Shown piece after piece: positions 1-12,232 of a stretch of DNA of 64,000 nucleotides. The stretch is from NCBI RefSeq assembly GCF_014898055.3, contig NW_023601543.1, positions 61,207,782-61,271,781 of the forward strand, in the 5' to 3' direction. Both the position numbers and the translations under genes were made by a program. The notes under the pieces are model-generated. The model was not told the origin of the DNA. It saw nothing but the letters and a program-made list of their open reading frames with translations, and did not search any database. Origin of the DNA: Talpa occidentalis. Lineage: Eukaryota > Chordata > Mammalia > Eulipotyphla > Talpidae. Numbering within the stretch: position 1 is the stretch's first letter; each line of letters begins with the position of its first letter.

Positions 1-67
1 TCTTTATTTGCTTCAGTAGAAAAATAGTTCAAATGCTGAGACATGGTTCTTACAGATAACAGATAAC

Positions 68-313
68 AGATTTATTCATACAAGAACTGGGGTACAGGCC
101 AGTTGTTCAGGAGGGTGACAGGATTCACCAGAGACAGAGTGGGGAACAGAACAGGCAGACTGATGAAATACACTGCTGAGGGGATCAGCGGGCGAGACAG
201 GAGAGGTCTGCTGGGCCATGTGGGATTCTCTCTGGCCAGCCAGGATTGAACCCACACTGCTTCGGACAGCTTCACAGCGCGGTGCTCAACTGCCTGCGCC
301 ACCAGGGAGGCCC
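68..313 (-). mobile_element. tRNA-derived SINE, antisense copy
   Basis: Read on the minus strand, this runs from a tRNA-like head (CCTCCCTGGTGGCGCAGG at the high-coordinate end) through the conserved body (CAGACCTCTCCTGTCTC, CTCAGCAGTGTATTTCATCA) to the CCAGTTCTTGTATGAATAAA tail. It is flanked by ACAGATAAC at 59-67 and 318-326, the likely target-site duplication. The B-box region is present but mutated. It belongs to the older subfamily whose tail reads GTACCCCAGTTCTTGTAT. The 90-codon open frame here is a SINE shadow, not a gene. Confidence 0.9.
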
Positions 314-1859
314 TCGTACAGATAACTTTTAATGATATACTCACCGTTTCTGTAAGGAAATTTGATGTCGGGGGGGTATAAATATCTTATAGCTTAGAAC
401 AGAGTCATATTCCTCAACCCTATACATTTCTTTGATTAGACCACAGTATTCTGGTTACATCAAACATAAATTCTGATAGCAGGTTCTAACTTACTGTACT
501 ATGGCCATGAGAATGTTCTTGGTGCCAGCCTTCAATAAGTGTATATGATTCCTTCTTGTTTTTATTCAGGTTGCCTTTGTGCGTGAAAGAGTTGTGTAGG
601 TATGCAAAAAAAGAGAATCAGAGACAGGAAGAAAAATGCTCAATTCTATCACTACCTTATAGTACATTCCACTCTCTTCCCAGTAAACAGTGTACTAACG
701 GCTACCCAAGGAGTTTCCCATTTGATCTTGTAGCCCTCATTTCTCCCAACCCCCATATACATTTTTTTTCTGCATGAGAAAAAAAATAATAATTCCTATT
801 AGTATATTTCCTTGCCAAAACATATATTTTAGTGATGTTTTAATTCCATAGTTCCACTTCAATGATTATTCCTCCTTCAAAGAGAATTTTGGGGAATATT
901 TCAGGGCTAGCTGTATATAAACAGGATTATCCTTACCTTATCATTTTATATCATCTTCTAAAGATGCCATGCAGTGCTAAGTAGAAATCCCTAAGTGAAT
1001 ATTGCTCTATTATAGAGAAAATAAAATAATGTATTAAGTCATGATTTTTCTAATCCTATCATATAGATGAAGGTCTCAGGCAACAATGTAAAGTGAATTC
1101 CAAAGGGTAACAGTGTCCACCAGGGAAGGAGGCACATGCAAATTGTTTTACTCTGGCAGAGTATAAGAAGAGGTATCCTACATAAAAGAAAGTGAGAAGA
1201 CTACTAAAATTTTTATAAATTCCTGAAGACCAAGGATGGGATAATGTGAAAGTGTAGACTGTCTCATAGCTCCCTTTCTTCCTGATTTCTTTTTCATGGC
1301 CTCTGCCAGGTAGCATGAAAAACATTGGGAGGCGGGCTGGAGACCAAAGTGCACAGGCATGAAACGCTATCCAGTTCCTAGACCCTTCTCACATGTGAAG
1401 CAAAAGCCTTAAGCTTCTGGTACAGGGGGAGGTAATACTCTTACACCCAGAGTCTAGGCAAAAATCTATTGTTTTGGGGTTTAGGGTAGGAGAAAAGCTA
1501 CTTGCCATTCAGAGAAAGGGAAAAACCCTCCTGTGATCTAGGCAAATATTCATTGCTTTGGGAGGAGAAATTTAAGCAAAAGTGGAACCCTTTAACAACC
1601 ATACTATTAACCTTGCACCAAGTAACAAGAACCAGCAATCTACCATTTAAGAAAGGGACAGGAAACCCACACACCGTTGTTCTCAAGAAAAATATTCTCC
1701 TCTTAAGGGAAACATAAAACCAAAGCCTTCTCTACTTCTAGAAGAGGACTAGTATCTGTCTGCTAGCCAAGGTACTCTACAGGTACACAAAAGAGTTTGG
1801 TTGCTATAAGAGTAGGAAGGGCAGGAATGCTGAGTGCTCCCACTCCAAATTTCTAGATA
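314..1859. other. Anonymous AT-rich DNA
   Basis: I recognise no repeat family, RNA gene or coding exon here. Open frames are short, overlap on both strands and show no domain or signal peptide. The stretch between about 1060 and 1760 is less AT-rich than its surroundings but has no clear feature. An old, diverged repeat could be missed by eye. Confidence 0.5.
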
Positions 1860-2800
1860 TATCAGCCCACAGCTGAGACTGAATGTCACCAATAGGAGTG
1901 ACAGAAAGACTTTTCAGACAAACACAAAGGGGGAAAGTCTAATGCCAAGATAACTAGTCTCCCACAAATATTAATAAAAAATCTATAGGAAAAAAGGTAC
2001 CAGATACAAGACACTTGGATCTACTTTAAAGAAATAAAGTGTGCTAGAACTAGTAACAGTAAAGGTAAATATGAAAATCTTTTTTTTCTATTTTTAGAAT
2101 AAATTAAGAATGGTAACAACATTTTGTGTGGTTCCTAAGATGTAGAAGTAACATATAAGTATGAAAAAAGCATATGACAACAGTAGCACAAAGGACGGGA
2201 GGGAGAAAAAAGGAAGGGTACTGTTATAAGGGTCTTATATCATATGTGAAGTGTATACTGTTATTTAAATGTAGTAACTTCAGTTTGTGTATTGTGGACC
2301 CTAAAGCAACCACAAAATACAATATAACTAAAATGTCAAGATTATAAAAATATAAAAATAGCCAGTTAATGCAAAAGTAGGTATTGAAAGAAGGGGAAAA
2401 GAGCTAATAGGAAATTGATAGGAAACAACTATCTAGATGAAAAATTATAACACAACCATGTAAATAATTATATAAAATCAAAAGTACTCTGAATATTCCA
2501 TATAACAGGCAGATTTTCAGGTTGGTTTAGAAAAGTAAAATATAAAATTCTGTGTTGTCTATAAGAAACCTATCTCACATATGATGACATCGATAGGTTA
2601 AAAATAAAAGGATAGAGATATACCAGCACACTAATCAAAAGGAAACTGGATTGGTTGTAGTAATATTGCATAAAATTGATTTCATAATTAAACAGTATGG
2701 TGATAAGAAAGGTCATTATATAAAGGCATCGATTATTAAAACATGGCAATCTCAAATTGGTATGAAACTAACAAAATATCTAAAGCAAATACTGACAGAA
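1860..2800 (+). mobile_element. Old LINE-1 fragment, endonuclease region of ORF2
   Basis: The segment around 2550-2800 matches the sense layout of mammalian L1 ORF2 endonuclease DNA: CTGTCTATAAGAAACCTA, then TAGGTTAAAAATAAAAGGAT, then AGAAAGGTCATTATATAA, then AAGCAAATACTGACAGAACT. The last two are found again in the same order in another old L1 at 21210-21510. The 1860-2550 part is AT-rich and more diverged, so the left edge is approximate. Frames are destroyed by stops; this is a fossil with no coding capacity. Confidence 0.6.
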
Positions 2801-2999
2801 CTGACACAATGATGTGTTTTCTTTCCACTGCAGAAACCATTTAGTTTTTTTAATCATCCCTGCAATTATTTGGGGGAGGGGCAGTGTTGAAAATATAAAC
2901 ATGCATGTATACTTTGGTTTTTGTTTCCTTCATTTCTTAAAAAAAATTGTAGCATACTATATATATTGTTCAGAACTAATATCAATCTGTAAAATCTCA

Positions 3000-3785
3000 C
3001 TCCATATCAGTCAAAATGATCTTCCAAAGTAATTTTATGGCTGTATAGTATTCCAGTTATTATATCAGTCCCCAAATGATAGAAATGTGGATTATGTCTG
3101 CTGTGTCTATCACATGTACAGAAAAATAGTAATTTCAAGTATTTGTTAGTGTATCTTTGAGATAGAAGTGACTTTTGAAATACAAGGTACATACAAATAT
3201 AATATTTTAGATCTCATCAATTTCACTTCCATAGGAATTGTTTTGCACCCCCCTTCAGTAATGTATGAAAATGATCGTTTTTCAATAGTTGTGCCAATGG
3301 AGCATGTTGTTAGGCTTTTGGATTTTTCTCAACTAATAAGTAAGAAATACCACTTCACTATAGTTGTAATTAGTAGTTCTTATGTAATAAGCAAGACATT
3401 TATTTCTTCTGTGAGCTTAAAGTCATAGCCTTTGTCCATTGGTGTTTAGTCTCATGTTCTATATTTAATCTCTTTGTATATCAGAGCTAGTCTTTTTTTC
3501 TGTGATACAAATTGCAAGTGTATTTTCCAGTGTGTCTTTAGATTTTGATGAAAGTGGATGTAGGCACACAACAAAATGTTACTGTAATAAAATTTATCAA
3601 TACTTTGTTTTGAATTATAATTAAAGTTTTCCCACACTCAGGTTATATGGAAATCTGTTCATGTTTTATTCTGTATTTCTATTATTTCATATTTAAATCA
3701 CTGATCTCTTTGAAGTTTATTCTTATGGGAAGATGGTCCAAGACATTGTTTTAAGAGAAGAAAATTATCATTTAGACTTGTTTTT
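3000..3785 (-). mobile_element. Old LINE-1 fragment, ORF2 3' region, antisense
   Basis: The plus strand reads like antisense L1 ORF2 C-terminal DNA: GGCTGTATAGTATTCCAGTT near 3040, TGTTAGGCTTTTGGATTTTTC near 3310, AGTAAGAAATACCACTTCAC near 3340, and an ATTTCTTCTGTGAGC-like segment near 3400. The order of these landmarks is the family order for older (L1M-type) elements. It is heavily diverged with no long frame. The boundaries are approximate, and the right side may be truncated by the SINE at 3799. Confidence 0.6.
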
Positions 3786-3798
3786 ATTACTTTTGTGT

Positions 3799-4000
3799 AA
3801 AAAAACTGAGGTGGAGGCCAGAGGTGCAGGGGTTGAGAGGATTCACCAAGGACAGAGTGGGGAGCAGAACAGGTGGATCTACTGAAATACACTGCTGAGG
3901 GGAGCAGCGGGAGAGTAGGAGAGGTCTGCTGTGCCATGTGGGTTGCTCCCTGGCTGGGGATCGAACTTAGGCCGTAGTGGTGAAAGTGCTGAAAATTGAC
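3799..4000 (-). mobile_element. tRNA-derived SINE, GTTAAG-type subfamily, degraded
   Basis: The body landmarks are clear in antisense: GGATTCACCAAGGACAGAGTGG, CACTGCTGAGGGGAGCAGCGG, GAGAGGTCTGCTGTGCCATG and GCTCCCTGGCTGGGGATCGAA. The head beyond the B box decays into unrecognisable sequence near 4000, and the tail is reduced to a short A-run (T-run on the plus strand). I see no convincing target-site duplication, which fits an old copy. It matches the second subfamily in this window (compare 30275 and 41171). Confidence 0.8.
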
Positions 4001-4373
4001 CCCTAGGCTTACTCCAGATGCTGGTAGGGTCACATATTTAAAATACTCCATGAAGATAGCCAAGGAATTCATATTCAGCCAAACTAATGTTCAAGTATAA
4101 AGGCTACAGATTTGAGTGTGCAAGGATTCAGGGAATGTTGTTCTCATGAACACTTTCTCAGGAATTTATTAGAGAACAAATTTCAAAAATTCAAAATGAC
4201 TGAAGGAGCATTGGCATCAGGACTGCTTTTAAGCATCAAATATATAATTTCCTGGAAACTTGAGTCTAATGGTAGCTATAGGAATCAGCATTATTACAAA
4301 ATATTTATATTAGAAAAATGGGCAAATAGGAGAATATATCAAAAGTAAAATGAGTTTGCTTATTGCCTTGTAG
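4001..4373. other. Anonymous DNA between SINE and LTR
   Basis: Nothing recognised. A 78-codon frame (4112-4348, plus) has no identifiable domain and low-complexity AT-rich codon use; I do not regard it as a gene. Confidence 0.4.
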
Positions 4374-4836
4374 GTAGTTTATTAGTTTCTTATTGCTGCT
4401 GGAACAAATTACCACAAAACTTAATGGCTTAAAACAGGACAAATTTATTACCTTACATTTCTGGAAGTCAGAACTCCAAAATGGGTTGTAAGAGCTGTAT
4501 TTCTTCTGGGAACTCTAGGGGACAATCTATTTCTTTCCCTTCATTTATCTTCTAGAGGCTGCCTGAATTTCTTGACTTGTGGCCTTTCATCACTACAATC
4601 TACTTCTGTGGTCGCATTGCTTTCTCTGATTTTGATCCTCTTTTCCTCCCACCTTTAAGGACCCTTGTGATTACAGTGGTCTTACCTGGATAATCCAAGA
4701 TTATCACTCCATTTCAGGGTCCTTAATTTAATTGCATATGCAAAGTCCCTTTTCCATGTAAAGTTTTGAGTTTACAAGTTTTGAGTGTTAGGAAATAGAT
4801 GTATTTGGAGAGGGCATTATTCTGCTGACCACAGGT
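4374..4836 (-). mobile_element. MLT1-like LTR (ERVL-MaLR), antisense
   Basis: The plus strand carries the characteristic antisense MLT1 order: TTATTGCTGCTGGAACAAATTACCACAAAACTTAATGGCTTAAAACA at the left, TCTGGAAGTCAGAACTCC, GGAACTCTAGGGGACAATC, GGACCCTTGTGATTACA, and ATTGCATATGCAAAGTCCC. The end near 4836 is ragged. MaLR LTRs are non-autonomous, ancient endogenous-retrovirus-derived repeats; this one is a fossil solo LTR. Confidence 0.8.
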
Positions 4837-5149
4837 AGCAGAATTAAAATCTTATTACTTCATTTAAGATCATGGTTAAGAGGAAAGTAAGGGGTAAGGA
4901 AAGGCAACTAATACATTTCAAAAAAAAAAAAATACACTTCAATATTGCTCCTAGCAGGGAATCAAAAGGGAGTGTCAAAAACTAGGTAAGAGGGAATGTA
5001 GATAGATATTAATATAAAAGTAACCATTAGTACCAAGTTAGAACCCTTTCTAATATCAAGTGATGTCAGTGAGAATGAAAATTACTTCCTAGTAAAGACT
5101 GCATATGTATGCAAATATACAAGACTATATATATGTACTTGTATTATAT
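4837..5149. other. Anonymous DNA with A-run
   Basis: No repeat or gene recognised. An A-run at 4920-4932 could be the tail of a decayed retroposon, but no head is visible. Confidence 0.35.
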
Positions 5150-5640
5150 AAATATGAAGAAAAATAGATTCTCACTAATAATATGAAACATTTACATACC
5201 TCTCAACATAAGAATAAGTGGATAAAAATTTAGAAGGCTATAGAAAAAAATTAGTAACATATGTCATAGCAAACCATTAATCTGCATAATAAAGAATACG
5301 CTTTCTTCAAATGTACATAAATAATTTATAAAAATTGACTGTACCTTAGGCTATGCAAAACAATCCAAGAACAGAAATAATAGAAACAATATTCACTGAA
5401 TACACAGTATAATGAAACTAGAAATTAATAACAATTTAAAAATTATTTTCTACTTGGAAATTAAAAACAAAACCTATTAAGTAACATTTGAATCAAAGAA
5501 AAATAGTCTAAAATTGCAGAATTCTTGAAAACAATAATAAAAAAACGATCTATGAAAGTCTATGACTACAGCTCATAATTTTATCAGAGGAAAATTTATA
5601 GCTTAAATACTTATAAAGATTAAACCAATATTTAATTTTC
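5150..5640 (+). mobile_element. Old LINE-1 fragment, ORF2 region between endonuclease and RT
   Basis: Sense landmarks of L1 ORF2 appear in family order: CCTTAGGCTATGCAAAACAA near 5345, AATGAAACTAGAAATTAATAACAA near 5412, CTACTTGGAAATTAAAAAC near 5450, and GAGGAAAATTTATAGCTTAAAT near 5586. All frames are interrupted. The family match is by memory of mammalian L1M-type sequence; the edges are uncertain. Confidence 0.6.
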
Positions 5641-6944
5641 TCTGATAATTACCTCATTCAGTAATACAACTATAGTGGACCTTAGCCAAGGCTGAGACTC
5701 ATCCTTATTTAAAATTTTGATATTTGGTTCATCATGGATAATTTGTATTTATTTTGACTTTTAAAAATATTGCATGAAAACATTATTTTGATCAATGTAC
5801 ATTTTGGTGCCTTCTTAAATTTTGCCTCCTAATTGAGCGCCTCATTCCTCATTTGCTTTTCTCAGTCCTAAGTTGAGTTGCAGAGATGATTACTTCCCTG
5901 GAACACATTCATGGGATGGGCTGCACCCACACTCTAAAGTGAGTGAGTCCCCTTTAATTCTGATAGAAAGTTGACAGAACCTTTGTTCTTATTGATCTGG
6001 AGGGCGGGGTGGGGGTGTGTGTGTTTGGATGTTGATAGAGGGAAGCACAGGCAAGAGTACCTCTGAATCCCATGGTTCTTAACTTAAGTTCAGTAGTTTT
6101 TCAGCATAGTTGGTCCTCAGACTTACGTGAGCCTTTGGTAAATTTCCAGAGCACTAAGTAGTTGTTCTTTCAATTTTGTGTAGCTTTCTAGTTGCTAATT
6201 GAGTGGACTTACTCATGTTCTACTTGACCAGAGTACAAGTCCAGCCTCATGTCAGCATTTTTATACTTCTAAAGTCAATAATTAAATACTTTTTAGCAAG
6301 AAAAAGGAACTAATAACCAGTCAGATCTGCAGGCTATTTTCAATATAACATTTCATAATATCATACCATAAAGACTCCAGAACAATGAAAAAAACACCTT
6401 ACTGCTGTTGTAGTTAATCATTTTAGGGTAAGATCACAGTTACTTAATGCTGTTCAAAAGTTGTATTTGGAAGTTACAGATGTTTTTGATTAATTTCAAA
6501 CAGCGAAGCAACTAATGACATAGCAAGTGCAGTTGGTTTTATAGACATTGTCTTTCAAAACATGAAGATCCATGGGGAAGGAAGTAATAAATAAGTGATG
6601 TTTGGTGCTTCAAAGGTCAAATTGGTACTTTAAAGCAAATTTAGAGCAGTCATTTCTCTTAAGCCCAGAGAATCTTGTAAGATGAAAATAAAGTAAACAA
6701 TACACTTCAAAGGCTTCCTAAAAATGGCCTTGGGATTAGAAATTCGGATCTCTTAGTAAAAGAAATAAATAATCTCATAAAAATATCTTTCTACTTCTCC
6801 TTTACTAATTTACAACTATTTTGCAACATAATTTGCAACTCAAACTATAAAATTGTATTATTTGATATACATGTCTAAGTAGGAGGCATCACTGCTCAAA
6901 AAGTTCTTGTCTACTGAAGGCTGATAACCCAAACTTAGAGAATT
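5641..6944. other. Unique-looking DNA
   Basis: No recognisable transposable element, RNA gene or open frame above 60 codons. The base composition is more even around 5800-6250 (a short GTGTGTGT run near 6016) than in surrounding L1 fossils. This may be ordinary unique mammalian DNA. Confidence 0.4.
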
Positions 6945-7221
6945 CTTTTTTAAAAAGATTTATTTATTTATTTATGCATACAAGAACTGGGGTATAGATC
7001 AGAGGTGTGGGGGGTGAGAGGATTCACCAGAGACAGAGTGGGGAACAGAACCGGCGGATTGACTGAAATACACTGCTGAGGGGAGCAGCGGGCGAGTCAG
7101 GAGAGGTCTCCTGTGCCATGTGGGTAGCTCCCTGGCCGGTCGGGGGATCAAACTTGTGCTGCAGTGGCTGTGGATTGCTTCATGGGTTGCGTCTTAGCCC
7201 CTTGTGCCACCAGGGAAGCCC
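6945..7221 (-). mobile_element. tRNA-derived SINE, GTTAAG-type subfamily, antisense
   Basis: The copy is near full length: a TAAATAAATAAATAAATC-type tail at the low-coordinate end, then CAAGAACTGGGGTATAG, GATTCACCAGAGACAGAGTGG, CACTGCTGAGGGGAGCAGCGG, GAGAGGTCTCCTGTGCC, and a head ending GTGCCACCAGGGAAGCC. The imperfect flanking repeat AAACTTAGAGAATT / AAACTTAGAGAGTT (6931-6944, 7224-7237) is the target-site duplication and indicates integration of the whole copy as one event. Confidence 0.93.
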
Positions 7222-7237
7222 TAAAACTTAGAGAGTT

Positions 7238-9089
7238 TTGAACAACATCAAATCTTCAACAACAATGGACATTTTTTTTCCTAATGGAACTACCACTGTC
7301 TGGGGTCTCAACCATAGCCACAAAAAGATGTTATAGATTGTGAATTTGATACTTAATTATCTGAGCAAAAAGAAAGAATGAGCAAGAAGAAGGTAGAGGA
7401 ACAGGGCATAACAATGCCTCCTAAGCCCTATAGAGAAGATTGTTCCCCATGACAAAATGTTTCCAGGACCGCAAGGGATTTTGCTTGGTGAAAAAATTTA
7501 GAAGGAAAGAGGAAAATATTGGATGGTTTCACTTGGAGGAGGAACATAGGAAAATCATACAAGGGATCAGGAAAAAAAAAGACAAAACTAGCAAACAAAC
7601 TATAAATCACATTCAGCAGGGGAATGGGAGGGAGAGGGATCATATTGGAAGAACACAAGAGACTATGGTGAAGGTTCACTGGTGTCTTGGTGGTGATTTT
7701 ATGGGGATTGCATCTGACAGGAGAATGAACAATGATGTAAAAATATATAAATTATAAATAAAATGTTCCCAGGTGCACCAGGGGAAAAAATCATGGTAGT
7801 CCGTCCTAAGGAGAAGAGCTTTCACTAACTGGGAGTCCCATTGTTTCTCTGAGGATCTTGGAGGTCCACGTACCATATGTCTGCATGGTTAGTTACAAAT
7901 CTGGGTAACGATGTGGTAAACCTAAAATACATTCACGCAGTATCCTTCTACCTTGGCAAATACGCTTTCATAAATAAAAAAACTTTAAAGTTTATATATA
8001 TTTGAAAGCCAATCTACAAAAATTAATCATTATTGTGCATGTCTAGTTGTCCTGTTGATAGGTTAGTGGTGTTTGAGATAAATATTAAGGCAATGTGATT
8101 TATTAATTATTACATGTTCTATGACTTTTTTTCTTGTCTTCATTTCAGCAAAATTCCTAATTATAGTCAATATTTTCATATAACTTGTGAAAATTATTTG
8201 CACTATATTAATGATCTAAACAATAATTATTAAGTTAAAGGCCAAATATATCATCATTAATAAATCTTACTAAATATTTTTTATGAAAGTTAAAACCTAA
8301 CAATTTCGACAATGTTCACTTAATTTCCAATGTAAAAAGTTGGTATCATTCTTCACGCATGTTATGTCTAGACCCATATATAATTAAATTTAAGAGTAAT
8401 ATGAATGGTGTGGCATTGCAAAATTTCCTTCAAGCCACATTGCAAGCACCACGCCAGTTTGTAATTATTTCCAAATTAGAATGGGAGCAGAAAGTAAACA
8501 AGAAAGTGGGCCCTCAGCATTACTGGGAAATAGTCAGTGTGCAAATGTCTGTTGTGTTCCTGATATCTGAGAAGGATTTGAAAAGTGAATCTTTTCTCTT
8601 ACTTTAATGTTTCTGCCATTCAAATTCTTTTAGAACTCAAAAATGTCTATTTCCAATATGGCCAAGGGCATTAAGTTACAAACCTTCACAGTGTTGAGAG
8701 GTGATTGCCTTTAGGTTTGAGGACTTCCTATAGGGCTGGAATGACATCAGGCATAAAAGTGGACATTTAACTTAATATGTTGTGCTGTGTTAGCACTGAG
8801 CACCAGAGCATGAATGCTGGAGTCTTTTCTTTCATACTCTTTTATGTGTGTGTATTTTTAGGGTTGGGTTTCTTTAGAACATGAACTCCAGGGCAGGTGC
8901 CCTTCTTTTCCAGGTCTGAGAATAGTACCAGTAAAGATGAGTGCTAAATATGGGAAATACCAAAGAGAAAAATTCAAGACAACTTTGTGAACCAAAAATT
9001 TCTTTGATACATTGAAAGTTGCTTTCTGGGGGTTATGTGATGGAAACACCCTAATCTCTCTTTCTCTTTAAAAAATCTAGCTAATTCCA
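7238..9089. other. Anonymous DNA with short frames only
   Basis: I find no repeat family or gene I can name. Open frames up to 105 codons (7440-7757 plus; 8359-8607 plus) have no recognisable domain, no supporting splice context and no paralogue elsewhere in the window. The region 7940-8340 is strongly AT-rich. It could hold decayed repeats not visible by eye. Confidence 0.4.
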
Positions 9090-10060
9090 TATTGCATATT
9101 AATGATTTATGTATATTCTGCAAATTGCTTTTTTTGTCATCAGTATTTTTTAAAAATTTATCCAGGTAATGCATGTGAATTAGCCCATGTTCAGTCATTT
9201 TACTGATGTCTTTTGGTGTGAATATACTAACATCCATTCCTCTATTGGTGGACATTTATGTTTCCAGTTTTTCACTATTAAAATGAATACTGACATAAAT
9301 ATTCCTGTATGCCTCCTTGTGCAAATATATGTGTTTCTCTATAGTCTCCCAGAGTGTTTATATTGAAGGGTATGCATATCATCTACTTTCTAGATATTGC
9401 CAAATTGCACCAATTTACATCCTATCATGAGCATATGAGAACCCTCATTTCTCTGCACCTTAGCCAAACTAGGTAACATCAAAGCAATAACAGGCATAAA
9501 ATCATGTTTTGTTATTGTCGTAATTAGCATTTCTCTACTAGTGAAGCTGGTAATTCTTTTCAAATGTTTATTGACTTTTCAAGGTTCCACTTCAATGGAA
9601 TGCTTATTTGAATTCTCTATCCATTTTAGAAATAGTATGTTTTTATGACAATGAAGTTCTGATTAATTGTTCACATCTTTCTCCTAACCCTTAGGATACT
9701 TTCTTTTTCCAATTTTTAATTTAAAAAATTTTCATAATATACATACTTGATTTAAGATTATATAAAAAGTTATTCATGAGAAGTCTCCTAGTTGAGCTCC
9801 ATTAACCTCACTGACATGCATACTCTCCATTATCAATTTTCAATTTACCATTTTGGTACTTACTCTTTAAATCACATATTTCATATTTTGTTTTTATGAA
9901 ATAATAGATTATTAGTGCTTTTAGTAAAGAATAAAAGGACTTCTCAGGTTACGAAATAGATAATTACTGCAATTAGAGATGTCACATCTTTGTTTTCATC
10001 CCAGATTCATAGCATCTACCTCTTCATCCTTAGAGATAACCACTATTATGGTATTTTCTT
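9090..10060 (-). mobile_element. Old LINE-1, ORF2 3' end and 3' UTR-like, antisense
   Basis: The plus strand has antisense L1 landmarks: CCTCTATTGGTGGACATTTATG near 9238, TTTTCACTATTAAAATGAATACTG near 9270, GATATTGCCAAATTGCACCAATTTACA near 9395, TAGCATTTCTCTACTAGTGA near 9525, and a 3' UTR-like stretch ending GAGATAACCACTATTATG near 10035. The order matches older L1M-type elements read backwards. There is no coding capacity. Confidence 0.6.
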
Positions 10061-11289
10061 TATAGTTTAACTCTATCAGTGTCTTTATTTTATCTTAACA
10101 TTTCGTTGATTTTTTTTTGGGGGGGTGGGCATAGGATTCCAGATTGGAAATGTTTTCCCTTTCAAAAATTTCAATTCATTTCCTTCTACATTTCTGCATT
10201 ACTAATGAAATATCTAGACTCCATTGTTGCTAATGAAACATTTGTTGTTAATCATTTTTTCATGATTCTCTGTTACCCCGTCACACCCCCTTCTGGAAGC
10301 TTGAAGAATTGTCTTTCCATTCCCACATTTTTAAATTTTACAGTAATAACTCCATACCTAGGTGTATTTTCCTCTGTTATGGTAGACATTTGGTGGACCC
10401 TTTAAATATAGAAATATGTTTTCTTCAGTTATGATACATTTTGTTGGACTATTTCATTTATCATTTACTCATCCTCTACTTTCTGTCTACTATCTTTCTT
10501 GTTACTCCTGTTATTTATTGAAATTCCAGACATTTTACCCAACTTTTTTTTCTTTTAATTTCCATTCTTTGCATCTAATTTCTGGGTGATAAACTCAAGA
10601 GTCTTCAGTTTTAGAGCCAATATTCCAATTATTATCCTGGTCTCACTAAATCTCATAATCATCCTGTTTAAAAGATAATAGCTTGAACTATAAAATCGTT
10701 AACTTTCCTTCCAGTTCTAACTATGGTTTTCACATAGGTTTACCTATTCCCTATGTATTAAGAGGAAGGAATGTCTAAGGGAGCTTAACATTACAATTAT
10801 AACACATTCCTCTGACCCCTTGTCTAGTATACTTTCCATTAGGCTATGCCACAAAATACAATAATCATAATATTGCAGTCATGAACAAAAACGAGTTTGA
10901 CTAAAATAATAGTTTGCATTTGAAGTCATTTTTCTGTACTCTACACATATGCTGATAACCTCAAACTATTCTAATTTAATCTTTATCTCTACCTTTTCTA
11001 AGTTTATCTACGATAATTCTTGTTCAATAAGATAGTAACAGAAGTAAGTATAGTAAAGTACTAAAAATGATAATTAGTTTTCACACTTAAATATTAAATT
11101 GACACTTTTTAACACTCAACTTTCTCCTTGAATAAAATAACTTTTAAGAATTAGAGGAATTGGTACTCTTGAATTTAGTTTTACTACGTTGATCTTTAAT
11201 CTGAACTATATCTTAATTATATAGATCTTCATTCACATGCTTCTAATTATCATTTTCCTTTACACAAAGGTCCATCTTCATATCTTTCC
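10061..11289. other. Anonymous T-rich DNA
   Basis: No element recognised with confidence. Parts (10440-10680) resemble degraded LINE sequence but lack landmarks. The 108-codon frame at 10079-10405 (plus) is hydrophobic because the DNA is T-rich, not because a membrane protein is evident. Confidence 0.35.
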
Positions 11290-11460
11290 CTTTCCTTTTT
11301 TTCTCCTTATTTTAATGATGAAACAGGTCTTACATTCAGCATATTAAACATATTTGAAGTGAATAAGAATACTAAAACTCCCAAATACTCACCATCCACA
11401 TTAAAATATAGAACATTATCTTTATCCTAGGAGATTATCTATGGCCCTTCCTGATTTCAT
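11290..11460 (-). mobile_element. Possible L1 3' UTR-like fragment, antisense
   Basis: ACTCACCATCCACATTAAAATATAGAACATTATC (11388-11421) resembles the antisense 3' UTR of older L1s, where a run 'CCATTACCCA...AAGAAATAGAACATT' is common. It is short and diverged, so this is a tentative call. Confidence 0.35.
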
Positions 11461-11467
11461 CCTAAGT

Positions 11468-11852
11468 GTGTTAGTCAGCTAGGGCTCCCATACCAAAATC
11501 CTAAAAGATAGGTGACTTAAACAACAGAAATATATTCTCTTGAGTTCTAGAGGCCAGAAGTTCAAGATCAAGGTGTCTGCAGGTTCAGCTTCTTCGGAGA
11601 CTTCTTGACTTGCAGTCAGCCACCTTCTTTCCTGTGTTCACATGGTCATCTCTCTGTGTGCACTCAAGTCTTCTGTCTCTGTCTTTGTCATGATCTCTTG
11701 TCATAGAACACTAGTCAGATTGGATTAGCTCTATTTTAACTTAACCATCTCTGGAATAGCCCTTTCTTTATATGTAGACACACTCTGAGCTTCTGAGGGT
11801 GAGTGCTTCAACATACGCATTTTGAGGAAACATAATTCAGCCTCTAACACTG
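11468..11852 (-). mobile_element. MLT1-like LTR (ERVL-MaLR), antisense
   Basis: A clear antisense MLT1 order: TGTGTTAGTCAGCTAGGGCTCCCATACCAAAATCC at the left edge, GTGACTTAAACAACAGAAATATATT, GAGGCCAGAAGTTCAAGATCAAGGTGTC, a TTCACATGGTCATC segment, AGTCAGATTGGATTAG, and CATAATTCAGCCTCTAACA at the right edge. Nearly full length for this class (about 385 bp). Solo LTR fossil. Confidence 0.88.
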
Positions 11853-11872
11853 ACTTGTGTGTCAGTAATACC

Positions 11873-12190
11873 TACTGTGGTCTGAATGTTCGTGTCCCCC
11901 AAAACTAATGTGTTGAAACTTAATCCCCAAGAATTAGAAGGTAACTAGTGTAGGTGACTAGGTCAAGAGAGCAGCGCCCTCATGAATGCGATTAGTGCAC
12001 TTATAAAAGTGGCCCAAGAGAGCTTTCTTGCTCCCTTTCACCGTGTAAGGACACAGTGAAAAGACACCACCTATGGATCAGCAGGCAGGCCTTCATCAGA
12101 CAACAAATGTGCCAGTGCCATGATTTGTACCACAAACCCTAGCCTCTAAAATTGGGAGAAATTAGTTTTTGTTGTTTATAACAGCTCATG
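11873..12190 (+). mobile_element. MaLR-type LTR, sense
   Basis: Starts TACTGTGGTCTGAATGTTCGTGTCCCCC and continues ATGTTGAAACTTAATCCCCAAG, GCGCCCTCATGAATGCGATTAGTGC, CACTTATAAAAGTGGCCCAAGAGAGC, CACCGTGTAAGGACACAGTGAAAAG and TTTTTGTTGTTTATAACAG. This is the canonical sense order of MST/MLT-class LTRs; CTTATAAAAGTGG is the ancestral TATA-like promoter element. The usual GACTAATACA-type end is missing, so the 3' tip is truncated. It lies tail-to-tail with the antisense LTR just upstream. Confidence 0.82.
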
Positions 12191-12232
12191 TAGTTGGAGG
12201 CACTTTAGTTCATCATGCCTATGAGTCAACAT